DNA from: Actinoallomurus bryophytorum
GTDB taxonomy: Bacteria > Actinomycetota > Actinomycetes > Streptosporangiales > Streptosporangiaceae
DNA length: 64,000 nt
Reading direction: 5' to 3'
Assembly (NCBI RefSeq): GCF_006716425.1
Contig: NZ_VFOZ01000001.1
Span: 3,100,001-3,164,000 of the forward strand
The notes under the pieces: generated by a model
Databases searched by the model: none
The model's input: only the letters and a program-made list of their open reading frames with translations
Told to the model about the DNA's origin: nothing
Translations under genes and position numbers: made by a program
In this document: piece by piece, positions 36,204 through 45,023 of the stretch
Layout: each line of letters starts with the position of its first letter
Numbering within the stretch: position 1 is the first letter of the stretch

Positions 36204-36566
36204 GCATCCTCCTCGACAGGGCGTTAGATCCGGTCGCCTACGGGGGCTGACCGGGCCACTACCACGCGTCAGGCGGGCAATGGTGCCGGGAGTCTACGCA
36301 TGCGTAGCCGGAATTAGAAGCCTGCTCGTTTGCTTAACGACATCGCGATAAAGATGTGACGTCACCTACACCTGAACTTAATATGCAGGTGTTAGCTAAT
36401 GGCGTCTTTCCAGGTCAATGGCGCCTGCTCCACGAATTACGCAATTAGCCACAGAGAAGCGCCTCACCAATAATGTCCGATCGGTCTGACCTAAACCGAC
36501 ATTATACACATGGCCAAAAATAGGGTGCTTTTCGGGCGGCACTCGCGGCCTTCCCACGAAACACGA
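36204..36566. promoter_or_regulatory. AT-rich regulatory region upstream of hppA
   Basis: About 360 bp without a gene and clearly richer in A+T than its surroundings, especially 36300-36530. It contains GTGACGTCAC (36356-36365), ACACCTG-N11-CAGGTGT (36368-36392) and an 11-bp imperfect stem, ATAATGTC/CGGT with ACCG/ACATTAT, at 36470-36505. The combination suggests multiple regulators acting on hppA, or a structured 5' leader. Confidence 0.55.
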
Positions 36567-36604
36567 AGGGCCCCTCCGGCCCGCGTACGGTCCGAAGAGG
36601 CCCT
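36567..36604 (-). terminator. Terminator after the bldG-antisigma operon
   Basis: An imperfect 13-bp stem (AGGGCCTCTTCGG on the minus strand pairing with CCGGAGGGGCCCT) lies 12 bp after the anti-sigma stop and is followed by TCGTGTTTCG. It isolates this operon from hppA. Confidence 0.75.
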
Positions 36605-36616
36605 CTAGAACTACGT

Positions 36617-37051
36617 TCAGTCCTTCTTGGCCGGCCAGCTCATCGTGATCTCGACACCCGACGGCGTCGACGCGATGTCGACGTCGTCGGCGAGCCCGGC
36701 GATGACGGCGAATCCCAAATTGAGATCGCCGTTGAGCTCGGCCAGGTCAGAGGAGACCTGAGTGGCTCCCTCACCCGCCGGGTCATCATTCGGCACACGA
36801 TCGGACACCATGACCTCGAAGCGGTCCGCACCGTCGCGCAACTCGACCCGTACCGGCTCGGCGGGGCACTGCTGCTGATGAGCCTCCACCGCACGCGAGC
36901 AGGCCTCACCGACCGCCAGCCGTACCTCGTCGAGCAAGGCCTCCTCGACCCCGCCACGCCGCGCAACGGCGGTGGCGACGAGCCGTGCGGTGCGCACATG
37001 CACCGGCAAGGGGCTGAACGTGAGCTCGACGGTGGCTATCTCGGGTGCCAT
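36617..37051 (-). CDS. RsbW-like anti-sigma factor, BldG partner
   Basis: 144 aa GHKL ATPase domain: N box LAVGEACSRAVEAH, a G1-like region MVSDRVPNDDP and the terminal ITMSWPA. It lies 7 bp downstream of bldG in the same order as in Streptomyces, where the equivalent (SCO3548/ApgA) binds BldG. The G1 box is divergent (VSDRVPNDD rather than DxGxG), so kinase activity may be weak. The probable role is sequestering a sigma factor unless bound by unphosphorylated BldG. Confidence 0.88.
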   Translation of the reverse strand: MAPEIATVELTFSPLPVHVRTARLVATAVARRGGVEEALLDEVRLAVGEACSRAVEAHQQQCPAEPVRVELRDGADRFEVMVSDRVPNDDPAGEGATQVSSDLAELNGDLNLGFAVIAGLADDVDIASTPSGVEITMSWPAKKD

Positions 37052-37058
37052 CCCCGGC

Positions 37059-37412
37059 CTACTTCTGCTTCTTGCGGTGCTCTCGCGCGTCGTCGACAGA
37101 GTCGAAGATGCCGAAAACCTTGGTCAGCCCAGTGATCCGGAAGATCTTGAGGATGCGCTCCTGCGTGCAGACGAGCTCGAGGGACCCGTCGTGCGCCCGC
37201 ACTCGCTTGAGCCCGCCGACGAGGACACCGAGACCGGTCGAGTCGAGAAACTCCACCTTCTCCATGTCCACGAGGAGGTGGTACTTACCCTTGTTCACCA
37301 GATCAATGAGCTTCTCGCGGAGCTTCGGCGCGGTGTAGACGTCGATCTCTCCCTCCACATTGATGACGGTGAGGTCATCGTCAGTGGTGTAGTCACTAAC
37401 CTTCAGGTCCAC
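37059..37412 (-). CDS. bldG: BldG anti-anti-sigma factor (STAS domain)
   Basis: 117 aa STAS domain. [16 protein letters not shown] and the loop [20 protein letters not shown] with phosphorylatable Ser58, then [17 protein letters not shown], are near-identical to Streptomyces BldG, which is required for aerial growth and antibiotic production. GTG 37412 with GGAGG 4 nt upstream gives the family-length protein; the frame to 37508 is not needed. Phosphorylation by a partner kinase controls release of anti-sigma factors. Confidence 0.95.
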   Translation of the reverse strand: MDLKVSDYTTDDDLTVINVEGEIDVYTAPKLREKLIDLVNKGKYHLLVDMEKVEFLDSTGLGVLVGGLKRVRAHDGSLELVCTQERILKIFRITGLTKVFGIFDSVDDAREHRKKQK

Positions 37413-37641
37413 AGATCCTCCTGCGCCGTACCGCGTATGGAAGTCGGGGCACGGAACCCCGCCGTGATTCAACCACGCTCCGCCACCGTGTCTACACGAA
37501 ATCGGCACACAGGGCGACTTCCCCCACGTGCCGTGGGTCTCATGAGAGCCCTGGGGGGCACCACGGACGACGGTTCAAAGCGTTGTGCCCAGGATGCCAG
37601 ACTGGAAACCTCCGCACGGCGAACCGCTCCGATGAGGAGGA

Positions 37642-39978
37642 GTGACGCAGGCCATAGATACATCGACATCAGGCGGCGAGCGTACGCCGCCCTCCCGGCC
37701 CACGGGTGAGGTTCTGCGCCGGCTCCTGGCCGAGCCGCGCAACCGAGAGCGCATCACCCATGTCGAGAACGTGCCCGCGCGCGAGGGACGGCACGCCGAC
37801 TGGCCCTCCTGGGTCCCGCGTCTGGTGGTCGACCGCCTGCGCCATGCGGGCATCTCCGAGCCGTGGGAACACCAGGCACAGGCCGCCGACCTCGCGCACG
37901 AGGGCACGTCCGTGATCGTGGCCACCGGTACGGCCTCGGGCAAATCCCTGGCCTACCTACTGCCCGCCCTGGACGCCGTCTTCTCCGGCGGCACGGTCCT
38001 CTACCTCTCGCCGACCAAGGCTCTCGCCGCCGACCAGCTCAGGGCGCTGCGCGGCCTCAAGCTCGCCCAGCTGCGCTCGTCCACCTTCGACGGCGACACG
38101 TCGGCCGAGGACCGTACGTGGGTCCGGCAGTACGCGAATTACGTGCTGACCAATCCCGACATGCTGCATCGCACCATGCTGCCCGGACACGCCCGCTGGG
38201 CCCCGTACCTCCGCCGTCTCCGCTATGTCATCGTCGACGAGGCGCACGGATACCGCGGAGTGTTCGGCTCGCACGTCGCCCAGGTGCTGCGCCGGCTGCG
38301 CCGGATCTGCGCCCGGTACGGCACGTCGCCGGTCTTCGTGCTCGCCTCGGCCACCGCTTCCTCTCCGGGCGCCTCCGCGTCCCGGCTGACGGGTGTGCCG
38401 GTCGCCGAGGTCGGCGACGACGCCTCACCGCGGGGCGCGACGTCGTTCGCCCTCTGGGAGCCACCCCTCACCGAGCTGCGCGGTGAGCACGACGCGCCCA
38501 TACGCCGCACCGCGACCGCCGAGGCCGCCGACCTGCTGGCCGACCTCGTCGTGGAGGACGTACAGACGCTGGCGTTCGTACGCTCGCGGCGCGGCGCCGA
38601 GTCGGTGGCCCTGGGCGCCAAGCGCGCACTCGCGGAGATCTCGCCGTCGCTGCCCGCCCAGGTCGCGGCGTACCGTGCGGGGTTCCTGCCCGAGGAGAGA
38701 CGCGCGCTGGAAAAAGCGCTCCGCTCACGGTCGCTGGTCGGGCTCGCCTCCACCAACGCGCTCGAGCTGGGAGTCGACGTCTCGGGCCTGGACTCGGTCA
38801 TCATCTGCGGCTGGCCGGGCACACGCGCCTCCCTGTGGCAACAGGCGGGCCGCGCCGGCCGCGCCGGACAGGACGCCCTGGCCGTGCTCATCGCGCGCGA
38901 CGACCCGCTCGACACCTACCTCGTGCACCACCCATCGGCGATCTTCGGTACGCCCGTCGAGGCGACCGTTCTCGATCCCGACAACCCGTACGTCCTGGCC
39001 CCGCACCTTTGCGCCGCGGCGGCGGAGCTGCCGCTCACGGAGAACGACCTGTCGATGTTCGGCCCGACGGCTCTCGAGGTCGTCTCCGACCTCGTACGCC
39101 GGGGGATGTTGCGACACCGCCCGGCGGGCTGGTTCTGGACCAAGCGCCAGCGCGCGAGCGAACTGGCCGACATCCGCGGCGCGGGCGGACCGCCCGTACA
39201 GGTCGTGGAGGAGGCCACCGGGCGTCTCCTGGGGACCGTCGACGAGCCCTCCGCGCACACGACCGTCCACGACGGCGCGGTTTACCTGCACCAGGGCGAG
39301 TCGTACGTGGTGCGGACGCTCGACCTGGACGACTCGGTCGCGCTGGTCTCGGCGGCCGATCCCGATTACACGACGACGGCTCGGGATGTCACCGACATCA
39401 CGATCCTGGAGACGTTGCGCTCGACGTCGTGGGGCGAGGCGGAGCTGTGCTTCGGCACCGTCGAGGTCACGCGGCAGGTCGTCTCGTACCAGATGAGGCG
39501 CCTCGCGAGCGGCCAGGTACTCGGCGAGCATCCGCTCTCACTGCCCCCGCGAACCCTGCGTACGCGTGCGGTCTGGTGGACGCTGCCGGAAGAGGCGCTC
39601 GCCGCTCTCGGCGACGTGGACGTGGCGGGCTCGGCACACGCGGCCGAGCACGCGTCCATCGGCCTGCTGCCGCTTTTCGCCACCTGCGACCGGTGGGACA
39701 TCGGCGGCGTGTCGACGGCGATGCACCCGGACACGTCGCGCATGACGGTGTTCGTGTACGACGGTCACGAAGGTGGAGCGGGCTTCGCCGAACGCGGCTA
39801 CGAACGAGCCGGCGCGTGGCTCCGCTCGACCCGGGAGGTCATCGCGGCGTGCGAGTGCGAGTACGGGTGCCCGTCGTGCATCCAGTCGCCCAAGTGCGGC
39901 AACGGGAACGACCCTCTGGACAAACACGGTGCGCTGGACCTTCTTGACGCTCTGTTGAAACAGGCGCCACAGGAGTAA
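37642..39978 (+). CDS. DEAD/DEAH helicase with DUF1998-type Cys cluster
   Basis: 778 aa superfamily 2 helicase of the YprA/MrfA/Rv3649 type. Motif I is ATGTASGKS (94-102), motif II DEAH (199-202) and motif III LASAT; the helicase C-terminal domain has STNALELGVDVSGLDSVI and QQAGRAGRAGQ. The C-terminal DUF1998-like part ends with CECEYGCPSC and a further Cys in SPKCGNGN, a metal-binding cluster. Bacillus MrfA repairs mitomycin damage, so a DNA-repair role is likely. GTG 37642 follows GAGGAGG. Divergent from bldG, it begins the conserved helicase-Tad neighbourhood. Confidence 0.92.
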   Translation: MTQAIDTSTSGGERTPPSRPTGEVLRRLLAEPRNRERITHVENVPAREGRHADWPSWVPRLVVDRLRHAGISEPWEHQAQAADLAHEGTSVIVATGTASGKSLAYLLPALDAVFSGGTVLYLSPTKALAADQLRALRGLKLAQLRSSTFDGDTSAEDRTWVRQYANYVLTNPDMLHRTMLPGHARWAPYLRRLRYVIVDEAHGYRGVFGSHVAQVLRRLRRICARYGTSPVFVLASATASSPGASASRLTGVPVAEVGDDASPRGATSFALWEPPLTELRGEHDAPIRRTATAEAADLLADLVVEDVQTLAFVRSRRGAESVALGAKRALAEISPSLPAQVAAYRAGFLPEERRALEKALRSRSLVGLASTNALELGVDVSGLDSVIICGWPGTRASLWQQAGRAGRAGQDALAVLIARDDPLDTYLVHHPSAIFGTPVEATVLDPDNPYVLAPHLCAAAAELPLTENDLSMFGPTALEVVSDLVRRGMLRHRPAGWFWTKRQRASELADIRGAGGPPVQVVEEATGRLLGTVDEPSAHTTVHDGAVYLHQGESYVVRTLDLDDSVALVSAADPDYTTTARDVTDITILETLRSTSWGEAELCFGTVEVTRQVVSYQMRRLASGQVLGEHPLSLPPRTLRTRAVWWTLPEEALAALGDVDVAGSAHAAEHASIGLLPLFATCDRWDIGGVSTAMHPDTSRMTVFVYDGHEGGAGFAERGYERAGAWLRSTREVIAACECEYGCPSCIQSPKCGNGNDPLDKHGALDLLDALLKQAPQE

Positions 39979-40087
39979 CCCGACTTGACCAAATCACCAT
40001 ATTAGTTGGATCGTGGCACATCTCACAGCAAACCCGTGCGTCTCGGGGACGGCCTGAAGCCGTGTCCGAGGAGAGGATGAGCGGCCA

Positions 40088-40501
40088 ATGATCCTCCTGG
40101 GAATAGTCCTGGCCGGCGCTGCCGTATGCGTCGCCGTCGGCATCATCGCCGACAACACGGCCCCCGCGACGCTGACCGTCTTCGGCCAGCACGTGCCAGG
40201 AGTGAGCTCAGAAGCCCAGGTCTTCGTCGCCGGCGTGATCGTGGCCATCTTCTTCGTCATGGGCCTGGCCATATCGTCCCTGGCCCTGGGCCGCTCGATG
40301 CGCGTCCGGCAGGAGCTACGCGACCTGCGCGAGGAGCGCGAGGAGTCACTGACCGCGCTGGAGCTGGAGCGGCAGCAGCTACAGCGAGAACTCGCCCGCG
40401 CCCGGGGAAACCAGCGCCCGACGACGGCCGACATCCCGGTCGCAGGCCACCGGAAGCGCGACCAGGACCCGGTGTCGCCGTTCTTCGACCAGTCCGCCTG
40501 A
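40088..40501 (+). CDS. Small two-helix membrane protein with coiled coil
   Basis: 137 aa. Two hydrophobic segments (about 3-20 and 45-66) are followed by a charged coiled coil (LRDLREEREESLTALELERQ) and a Pro-containing tail. The layout is LapA-like, but I cannot assign a family. AGGAGAGG at about 40070 is the likely ribosome site. A tiny frame (Met-Ser-Gly-Gln-stop) starting at 40078 overlaps the start codon, which could attenuate translation or be chance. Confidence 0.65.
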   Translation: MILLGIVLAGAAVCVAVGIIADNTAPATLTVFGQHVPGVSSEAQVFVAGVIVAIFFVMGLAISSLALGRSMRVRQELRDLREEREESLTALELERQQLQRELARARGNQRPTTADIPVAGHRKRDQDPVSPFFDQSA

Positions 40502-40976
40502 CCGGGACCCGGTGTCTGCGGGGACGCAGTGCCGGCGTCCTGCCTCGATCCCGCCGCCTCGTACGCGGGCGGCTCGTGAGCCCGACTGTGGGTGCGCTGG
40601 TCTAGGCCGACTGTTCTCAGTCAGAGAAGTCCAGTGACGGCGGTTCCGCCCGGGGACTACTCGGAGCCGTTCCGCTCGGCCAGTCCTCAGCACCGGCGAT
40701 ATGACCGTCTTCGCGCGCCTCGGCTGTGGCGACGACGCCCCTGATAACTATGCGAACCCGACGCAGGTGCACCGGTGTCCGCCACGCCGTCCACAGTCAG
40801 AAATCCCGCTGGCAGTCCCGCCCGACCGCGGAGCCGTTCCGCTCTACCAGTCCTCAATACCGGCGATATGACGTCTTCACACGCCTTCAGCTGCGGCGAC
40901 GACGCCCCTGGTAACTGCGCGAACCCACTGCGGGCTCGCTGGTGTCCGCCGCGCTGTCCTCAGTCAGAGAGGTATC
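40502..40976. repeat. Decayed 167-bp tandem copies overlapping a gene 3' end
   Basis: Two long copies begin at 40663 and 40830 with GGAGCCGTTCCGCTC and continue through ACCGGCGATATGAC, GGCGACGACGCCCCTG and GTGTCCGCC. A partial earlier copy ends about 40650 with CTCAGTCAGAGAAG. The 40830 copy contains the last 90 bp of the gene ending at 40887; the others are noncoding relics. There is no gene between 40502 and 40886. Confidence 0.75.
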
Positions 40977-41954
40977 GGTGGTGGCGGTTCCGCTCGGGTC
41001 GGTTTCGCTTGGACCGGTCGTGATCGGGGCGGTCGTATCGGGCGCGGTCGATGTGGTCGCCGTCGCCGTCGCGGTCGCGCCATCGGCCAGTGCTGTCGTC
41101 TCGGCGACCGTTGAGGGGGTGGCCTTCGTCTTCCGGCGGGTCATCCACTTGCCGCCGGTCGAGCGCGCACCCTCGGCGGCGAGACGCTGACGGCGTGACC
41201 ACATGCCCAGATGCGCCGAGATGACGAGCAGCACCAACGCGACCGCGAGGCTCTGTCCCCACTTGATCGGGGTGGTCTCCGAGACGTTGCGCGCCTGCGG
41301 CTGCGAGGGGGGCGGTGCGGCGACCTGCGGGTCGGGGCTGGGGTACTGGAATCCCTGGCCTGAACCATCGGGCGCCACGGAAGGCAGGCTGAACGGCGAG
41401 GCACCGTTGAGCGGGTTGAGCCCGAAGTTGTTGGCACCGGCACCGCTGCCGCTGCCCGTACCGCCCGTCGGGAGTGGCCCCATGGCGCCGGGTGAGGCGT
41501 TGCCACCGGCGCCGGTGTGACGGGGGTTCTTGCTCGGCACGCTGGTCTGCGTCGGCTTCGCGGTGCTCGCCTGCTCCCGCGCCGAGAAGCCCGCGGTCTG
41601 GTACGTGCAGCTGGTGCCGTTCCCGATGACCGCCAGCGTGAAGTAGCCGGCCTTGGGGACGGTCACGTCTCCCTGGATCTGACCGCTCGCGACGCTCTTA
41701 CCGACCTGCTTGTTCAGGCCGGGACCAGAGATCTGCAGGTGCGCCTGCAGGAGCATCAAACCACTGATCTTCGCGCTGACGTGCACACTCGAGCCCGCCG
41801 TGACCGTACCGGCCGGAGGCGTGATGGACGCACTCGCGAGCGGCGGACAAGCCTCCGCGGCGACCGCGGGGTGGCTGCTCAGACCGACAGCGATCGCTGC
41901 ACCGACCATCGGGGTCATCAGGCTGACCGCCACGGCCTTGCGGACCCTCGTCAC
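40887..41954 (-). CDS. Secreted, C-terminally membrane-anchored protein, function unknown
   Basis: 355 aa. A signal peptide (residues 1-33, ending HPAVAA) is followed by a beta-sandwich-like domain with two cysteines (ITPPAGTVTAGSSVHVSAKI and NGTSCTYQTAGF), a Gly/Ser/Pro linker, one membrane segment near residue 235 (SLAVALVLLVISAHLGMWSR) and a Thr/Ala-rich cytosolic tail. It is a surface protein of Ig-like style; ligand unknown. GTG 41954 follows GAAGGGACGG. The 3' end lies within a repeated segment, so the tail sequence is probably evolving by duplication. Confidence 0.72.
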   Translation of the reverse strand: MTRVRKAVAVSLMTPMVGAAIAVGLSSHPAVAAEACPPLASASITPPAGTVTAGSSVHVSAKISGLMLLQAHLQISGPGLNKQVGKSVASGQIQGDVTVPKAGYFTLAVIGNGTSCTYQTAGFSAREQASTAKPTQTSVPSKNPRHTGAGGNASPGAMGPLPTGGTGSGSGAGANNFGLNPLNGASPFSLPSVAPDGSGQGFQYPSPDPQVAAPPPSQPQARNVSETTPIKWGQSLAVALVLLVISAHLGMWSRRQRLAAEGARSTGGKWMTRRKTKATPSTVAETTALADGATATATATTSTAPDTTAPITTGPSETDPSGTATTDTSLTEDSAADTSEPAVGSRSYQGRRRRS

Positions 41955-42277
41955 GACGCCGTCCCTTCGTCGGAAGCTTCCACCGTCACCGTCCAGAGAG
42001 CCCTGTCAGACTTTGGATCCCTGGACGACAACTCGGATGATCACGGGCTCCACCGGTCCGCAAGTGGACCGTGACCCTTCGCGACCATCGGAAGTGATTG
42101 CCGAGCACCCTATCGGACTGTGTCTCCAATAGAGTCACGGATTCACACAAAATGCAACGATCACAGTTGATGTCAGTAACGGCCCGCAGGGAAATCCACG
42201 GCACGGATCCCTAAGCGTCCGAAAGCCACAGCGAGCCCCACCCGAGGCGGGACACCGCGACCTGCGCACGAAGCTAC

Positions 42278-42550
42278 CTAACGCGAGCGCACCAGCAACC
42301 TCACGTCTCGGCCGAGATCGACGTCGTGGTCCCCGCCGGTGAGCTGGAGGCGTTCGACGCGCGGGTGGCCGCGGCCGGCGGCGGGCGACGGCCGGCGGGC
42401 GGGCGCGGACCCGCCGCGGTCAGGCCGGGCACGTCGAGGTGCCGGCGGACCGCCGGTAGCCGCCAGGAGCGTCAGGTCCGCGTCGAGGGGCACCGGCCGC
42501 CGGGCGTCACGTGGTGCCGGCGCGCGTGGAACGTTTGCCGGCTCGCCCAC
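42278..42550 (-). other. Possible gene relic
   Basis: A minus-strand frame with high third-position G+C runs from about 42610 to a stop at 42278 (GTG at 42550), 90 aa from that GTG. It ends VERLQLTGGDHDVDLGRD followed by a short basic tail. The open part before the GTG (ALGRIVEDREEEIAAVDRI) looks coding too but has no start, so this resembles the remnant of a longer gene. No family recognised. Confidence 0.25.
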
Positions 42551-42951
42551 GATGCGGTCGACAGCGGCGATCTCCTCTTCGCGGTCCTCGACGATCCGGC
42601 CAAGCGCACCAGCGAGCTAATGGGTCTTCCACCCGCCTGAGGCCCCTCGCTTCACCGCACGCCCGACGCCATCGCATCAACACACGCCGAAGCTCATCGC
42701 TCACCACACGGCCCGCAGCCGCCCGAGGCTAGCTTCACCGCACGAACGGCAGCCGGCCGAGCCTTGCTCCGCACGACCCGCAGCCGCCCGAAGTTCATCG
42801 CTCACCACACGGCTCGCAGCCGTCCGAGGCTTGCTTCGCACGACCTGCAGCCGCCCGAAGCTCATCGCTCACCACACGGCCCGCAGCCGCCCGATGCTTG
42901 CTCCCGCCGTCCGAGGCTTGCTTCACCGCACTGACATGGTCTGCGGCCGCA

Positions 42952-42990
42952 CCCGCGAGCCGCGAGCCGCGAGCCGCGAGCCGCGAGCCG
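42952..42990. repeat. 7-bp direct repeat GCCGCGA
   Basis: About five uninterrupted copies of a 7-bp unit (CGCGAGC in another register). The period is not a multiple of 3, and no gene crosses it. Confidence 0.8.
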
Positions 42991-43145
42991 ATATTTCACC
43001 CCCTCTCCCCGCCACGCCACGCCGCGCCGCGTCACGCCATGCCACGCCGCGTCACGCACCCGCCAGCGGGCTAACAGGTTCACCCTCATGCCGCGCACTC
43101 GCCCGCGCTCCACGGGTGCTCCCCAGCGACTCACGTCCGCCTGAC

Positions 43146-43556
43146 TCAGTGGGGCGGTGGCTGCGTGCTGCATGGCAACGGCGGATCGCAGAGGCCCAGG
43201 CCCCTCTCCGGACCTGCTCTCGCACGCGCGGTCGCGGTCAAGTGGCCCATGGCAGGAAGGGCTCGTATCTCGGTTACGACCACCACGTCCGAGATGCGAC
43301 CGTGGAAGACGCATTGACGCAGCCTTCCGCCAGAGCCATGAGCGATCCGCGCGGCCAGTTCGCACGCGTTCCCCTCTCCATCGGCGAAATGCGCAGCCGC
43401 GGCGAGCGCCGCGAGATCGGCCGCCGCGTACGCCCGATGCCGAGCCGCTCGTACACCGCCCACGGTCATTGCCATCGTCGCGACCGACCAGATCAGGCCG
43501 ATCAGCGCCAGCATCCACAGAGTGCCGGAACCACGATCTTTCGATTGGCGCCCCAA
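43146..43556 (-). CDS. TadE-like protein of the helicase/Tad neighbourhood (Rv3654c type)
   Basis: 136 aa. RGSGTLWMLALIGLIWSVAT begins a TadE/pseudopilin-type N-terminal helix, followed by RHRAYAAADLAALAAAAH, the hallmark of the Rv3654c-like family. Members are minor pilin-like proteins exported by the Tad system. The start is unsettled: TTG 43556 is the only listed codon near the usual position and lacks a clear ribosome site; the frame is open upstream. It is separated from the next Tad gene by 556 bp holding the 52-bp array. Confidence 0.75.
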   Translation of the reverse strand: MGRQSKDRGSGTLWMLALIGLIWSVATMAMTVGGVRAARHRAYAAADLAALAAAAHFADGEGNACELAARIAHGSGGRLRQCVFHGRISDVVVVTEIRALPAMGHLTATARARAGPERGLGLCDPPLPCSTQPPPH

Positions 43557-43772
43557 GTACTCACGTCCTCGTCTGCGTCGGTTGATCAGGAAGCTGCCCG
43601 TCCGTCGATCGGACGCTCTCCGCTGATTGAGTCGCTTGTTTCACCCAGCTCGCGGCATCCGGTGCTGATCGGGCCACCGTTCGCCGTCCCGTCTATTGCG
43701 CCTGCCGGGCGCCGATCCGTGCGCCATGAGGACCCCGGTTCGTGTGACGGCGAGAGGACACCACTGATTGGG

Positions 43773-44084
43773 GCACTGACCTGGCCGCACGAGGTGACGG
43801 CGAGAGCAGATACAACTGCTCGAGGCACTGACCTCGCCGCACCAGGTGACCGCGAGAGCAGATACAACTGCTCGAGGCACTGACCTCGCCGCACCAGGTG
43901 ACCGCGAGAGCAGATACAACTGCTCGAGGCACTGACCTCGCCGCACCAGGTGACCGCGAGAGCAGATACAACTGCTCGAGGCACTGACCTCGCCGCACCA
44001 GGTGACCGCGAGAGCAGATACAACTGCTCGGGACACTGACCTCGCCGCACCAGGTGACCGCGAGAGCAGATACAACTGATCGGG
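43773..44084. repeat. 52-bp hairpin-bearing tandem array in the Tad locus
   Basis: Six contiguous 52-bp units starting at 43773, 43825, 43877, 43929, 43981 and 44033; the middle ones are identical or nearly so, with decayed half-copies on both sides. Each unit contains two dyads: CTCGC-N14-GCGAG and GAGCAG-ATACAA-CTGCTC. There are no variable spacers, so it is not CRISPR, and 52 is not a multiple of 3, so it is not coding. Lying between the two TadE-like genes, it could modulate operon transcript stability or read-through. Confidence 0.88.
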
Positions 44085-44112
44085 ACACTGACCTCGCCTC
44101 ATCCGGTGCGTC

Positions 44113-44493
44113 TCATTCGCTTCGGGCTCTGGGCATTGGGCTACGGGCTTCCGGCTCTGTCGCGGCGATTGCCTGGGCTCGGAGTTTCAGTGGAGGGAAG
44201 AGGCCTTTGAGCAGCGGGCGGGCCTCGGCTCGCACGACGACCCTCGTCGTCGCTGGATCGCGGACCAGGCTGACGTTCGCGTTCGGAGGGGCTGCGCGCA
44301 GCACCTCCGCGCGTACCTCCGGCGGTGGCTCGCCTCGTGCCGCCGCTCGCGCGCCGGCTCGTGCCGCGTCCACGCACGCGACCTGGGCGGCGGCCGCGCT
44401 GACACCCCATAACGCGGTCCCGAGGACGACCACGAGCGCGGGGAACGCCACCGCCGTCTCAGCGGTGATCGAGCCGCGTTGGCTCCCCGGCAT
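44113..44493 (-). CDS. TadE-like minor pilin (Rv3655c type)
   Basis: 126 aa. After a short polar leader, RGSITAETAVAFPALVVVLG is the TadE hydrophobic N-terminus with the conserved Glu; CVDAARAGARAAARGE follows and the rest is a periplasmic-side beta/alpha domain. ATG 44493 is chosen for the strong GAGAGGAGG upstream. An alternative ATG at 44640 overlaps the pilin stop as ATGA and would add 49 Arg-rich residues. The adjacent mini-pilin and TadB/C genes fix its role in Flp-type assembly. Confidence 0.82.
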   Translation of the reverse strand: MPGSQRGSITAETAVAFPALVVVLGTALWGVSAAAAQVACVDAARAGARAAARGEPPPEVRAEVLRAAPPNANVSLVRDPATTRVVVRAEARPLLKGLFPPLKLRAQAIAATEPEARSPMPRARSE

Positions 44494-44636
44494 CCACCTC
44501 CTCTCCCGTGCTCTCCGCCGGGTCCTCCTTCGCCATCGTGGCGTCGGCCGTGTCTCGGAACGGATCGGAACAAGCCGTTGCAGTGCGGCGCTTAGCCGGG
44601 CGAGCCTCGGGAACATCGTCTGGCGGTTCGATCGGG

Positions 44637-44828
44637 TCATCCGACCAGGCTCAGGGCACGGTGGATGATCGCTAAGAGCATCCGCCGGACTTCTGGACTG
44701 GTCACGATTTTGAACAGCAGGCCGGCGAAGGCGGCTGCGGCCACGGTGCCCACTGCGTACTCTGCCGTCGACATTCCGCGGTCGCCGTAGTCGCGGCACC
44801 GGCGCCAGAGTGTGACGAGCTTGCGCAT
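44637..44828 (-). CDS. Flp-type mini-pilin (DUF4244, Rv3656c type)
   Basis: 63 aa. A basic leader (KLVTLWRRCRDYGDRG) precedes MSTAEYAVGTVAAAAFAGLL, matching the processing-site style of Flp pilins with Glu at position 5 after cleavage. One hydrophobic helix makes up most of the mature protein. It is the likely major subunit of the Tad pilus or pseudopilus encoded here. ATG 44828 has GGAGGAAA upstream. No prepilin peptidase gene is in the window. Confidence 0.85.
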   Translation of the reverse strand: MRKLVTLWRRCRDYGDRGMSTAEYAVGTVAAAAFAGLLFKIVTSPEVRRMLLAIIHRALSLVG

Positions 44829-44861
44829 GCGATTTCCTCCTCAGGTCACGGACATGGGGAA

Positions 44862-44928
44862 CGTCCATGACTCAGGGTGGCCGGGGCTGCGTTGCGCTGC
44901 CAGGTGAACGACGTTCTGTGGAAAACCC
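44862..44928. repeat. 68-bp dispersed repeat, copy B
   Basis: Second copy of the element at 33563-33630, in the same orientation, with the same conserved ends and a different central 16 bp. It carries the same TTTTCCACA-type DnaA-box-like site, on the minus strand at 44917-44925. Confidence 0.8.
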
Positions 44929-45023
44929 TGAGCCATCGCATCGGATCGATAGGAGAAGCCGGCGTTCCCTACATCAGGCTCTGGGCGTGGCGGCCATGGA
45001 CGCCGATGGGCTAACCCGGCCTG

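Larger units (their letters stand above)
41955..43145. other. Long degraded intergenic region
   Basis: 1.2 kb between the surface protein and the Tad locus. It includes a possible relic frame (42278-42550), loosely repeated units of about 75 bp between 42640 and 42940 (containing GCTCACCACACGGC and GCAGCCGCCCGA), a 7-bp array at 42952-42990 and low-complexity CACGCC/GCCGCG runs at 43010-43070. I find no intact gene. Confidence 0.55.

Noticed and set aside
40078-40092. A 4-codon leader peptide overlapping the start of the 40088 gene
   Set aside because: It directly abuts the ribosome site with no spacer, so translation is unlikely; probably chance.
43773-44084. CRISPR array
   Set aside because: The 52-bp units are contiguous and identical with no variable spacers, and there are no cas genes nearby.
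44494-44640. An extra small gene or N-terminal extension between the mini-pilin and TadE
   Set aside because: The ATG at 44640 overlaps the pilin stop, but the 49 extra residues are Arg-rich and unlike TadE leaders, and a much stronger ribosome site precedes ATG 44493.
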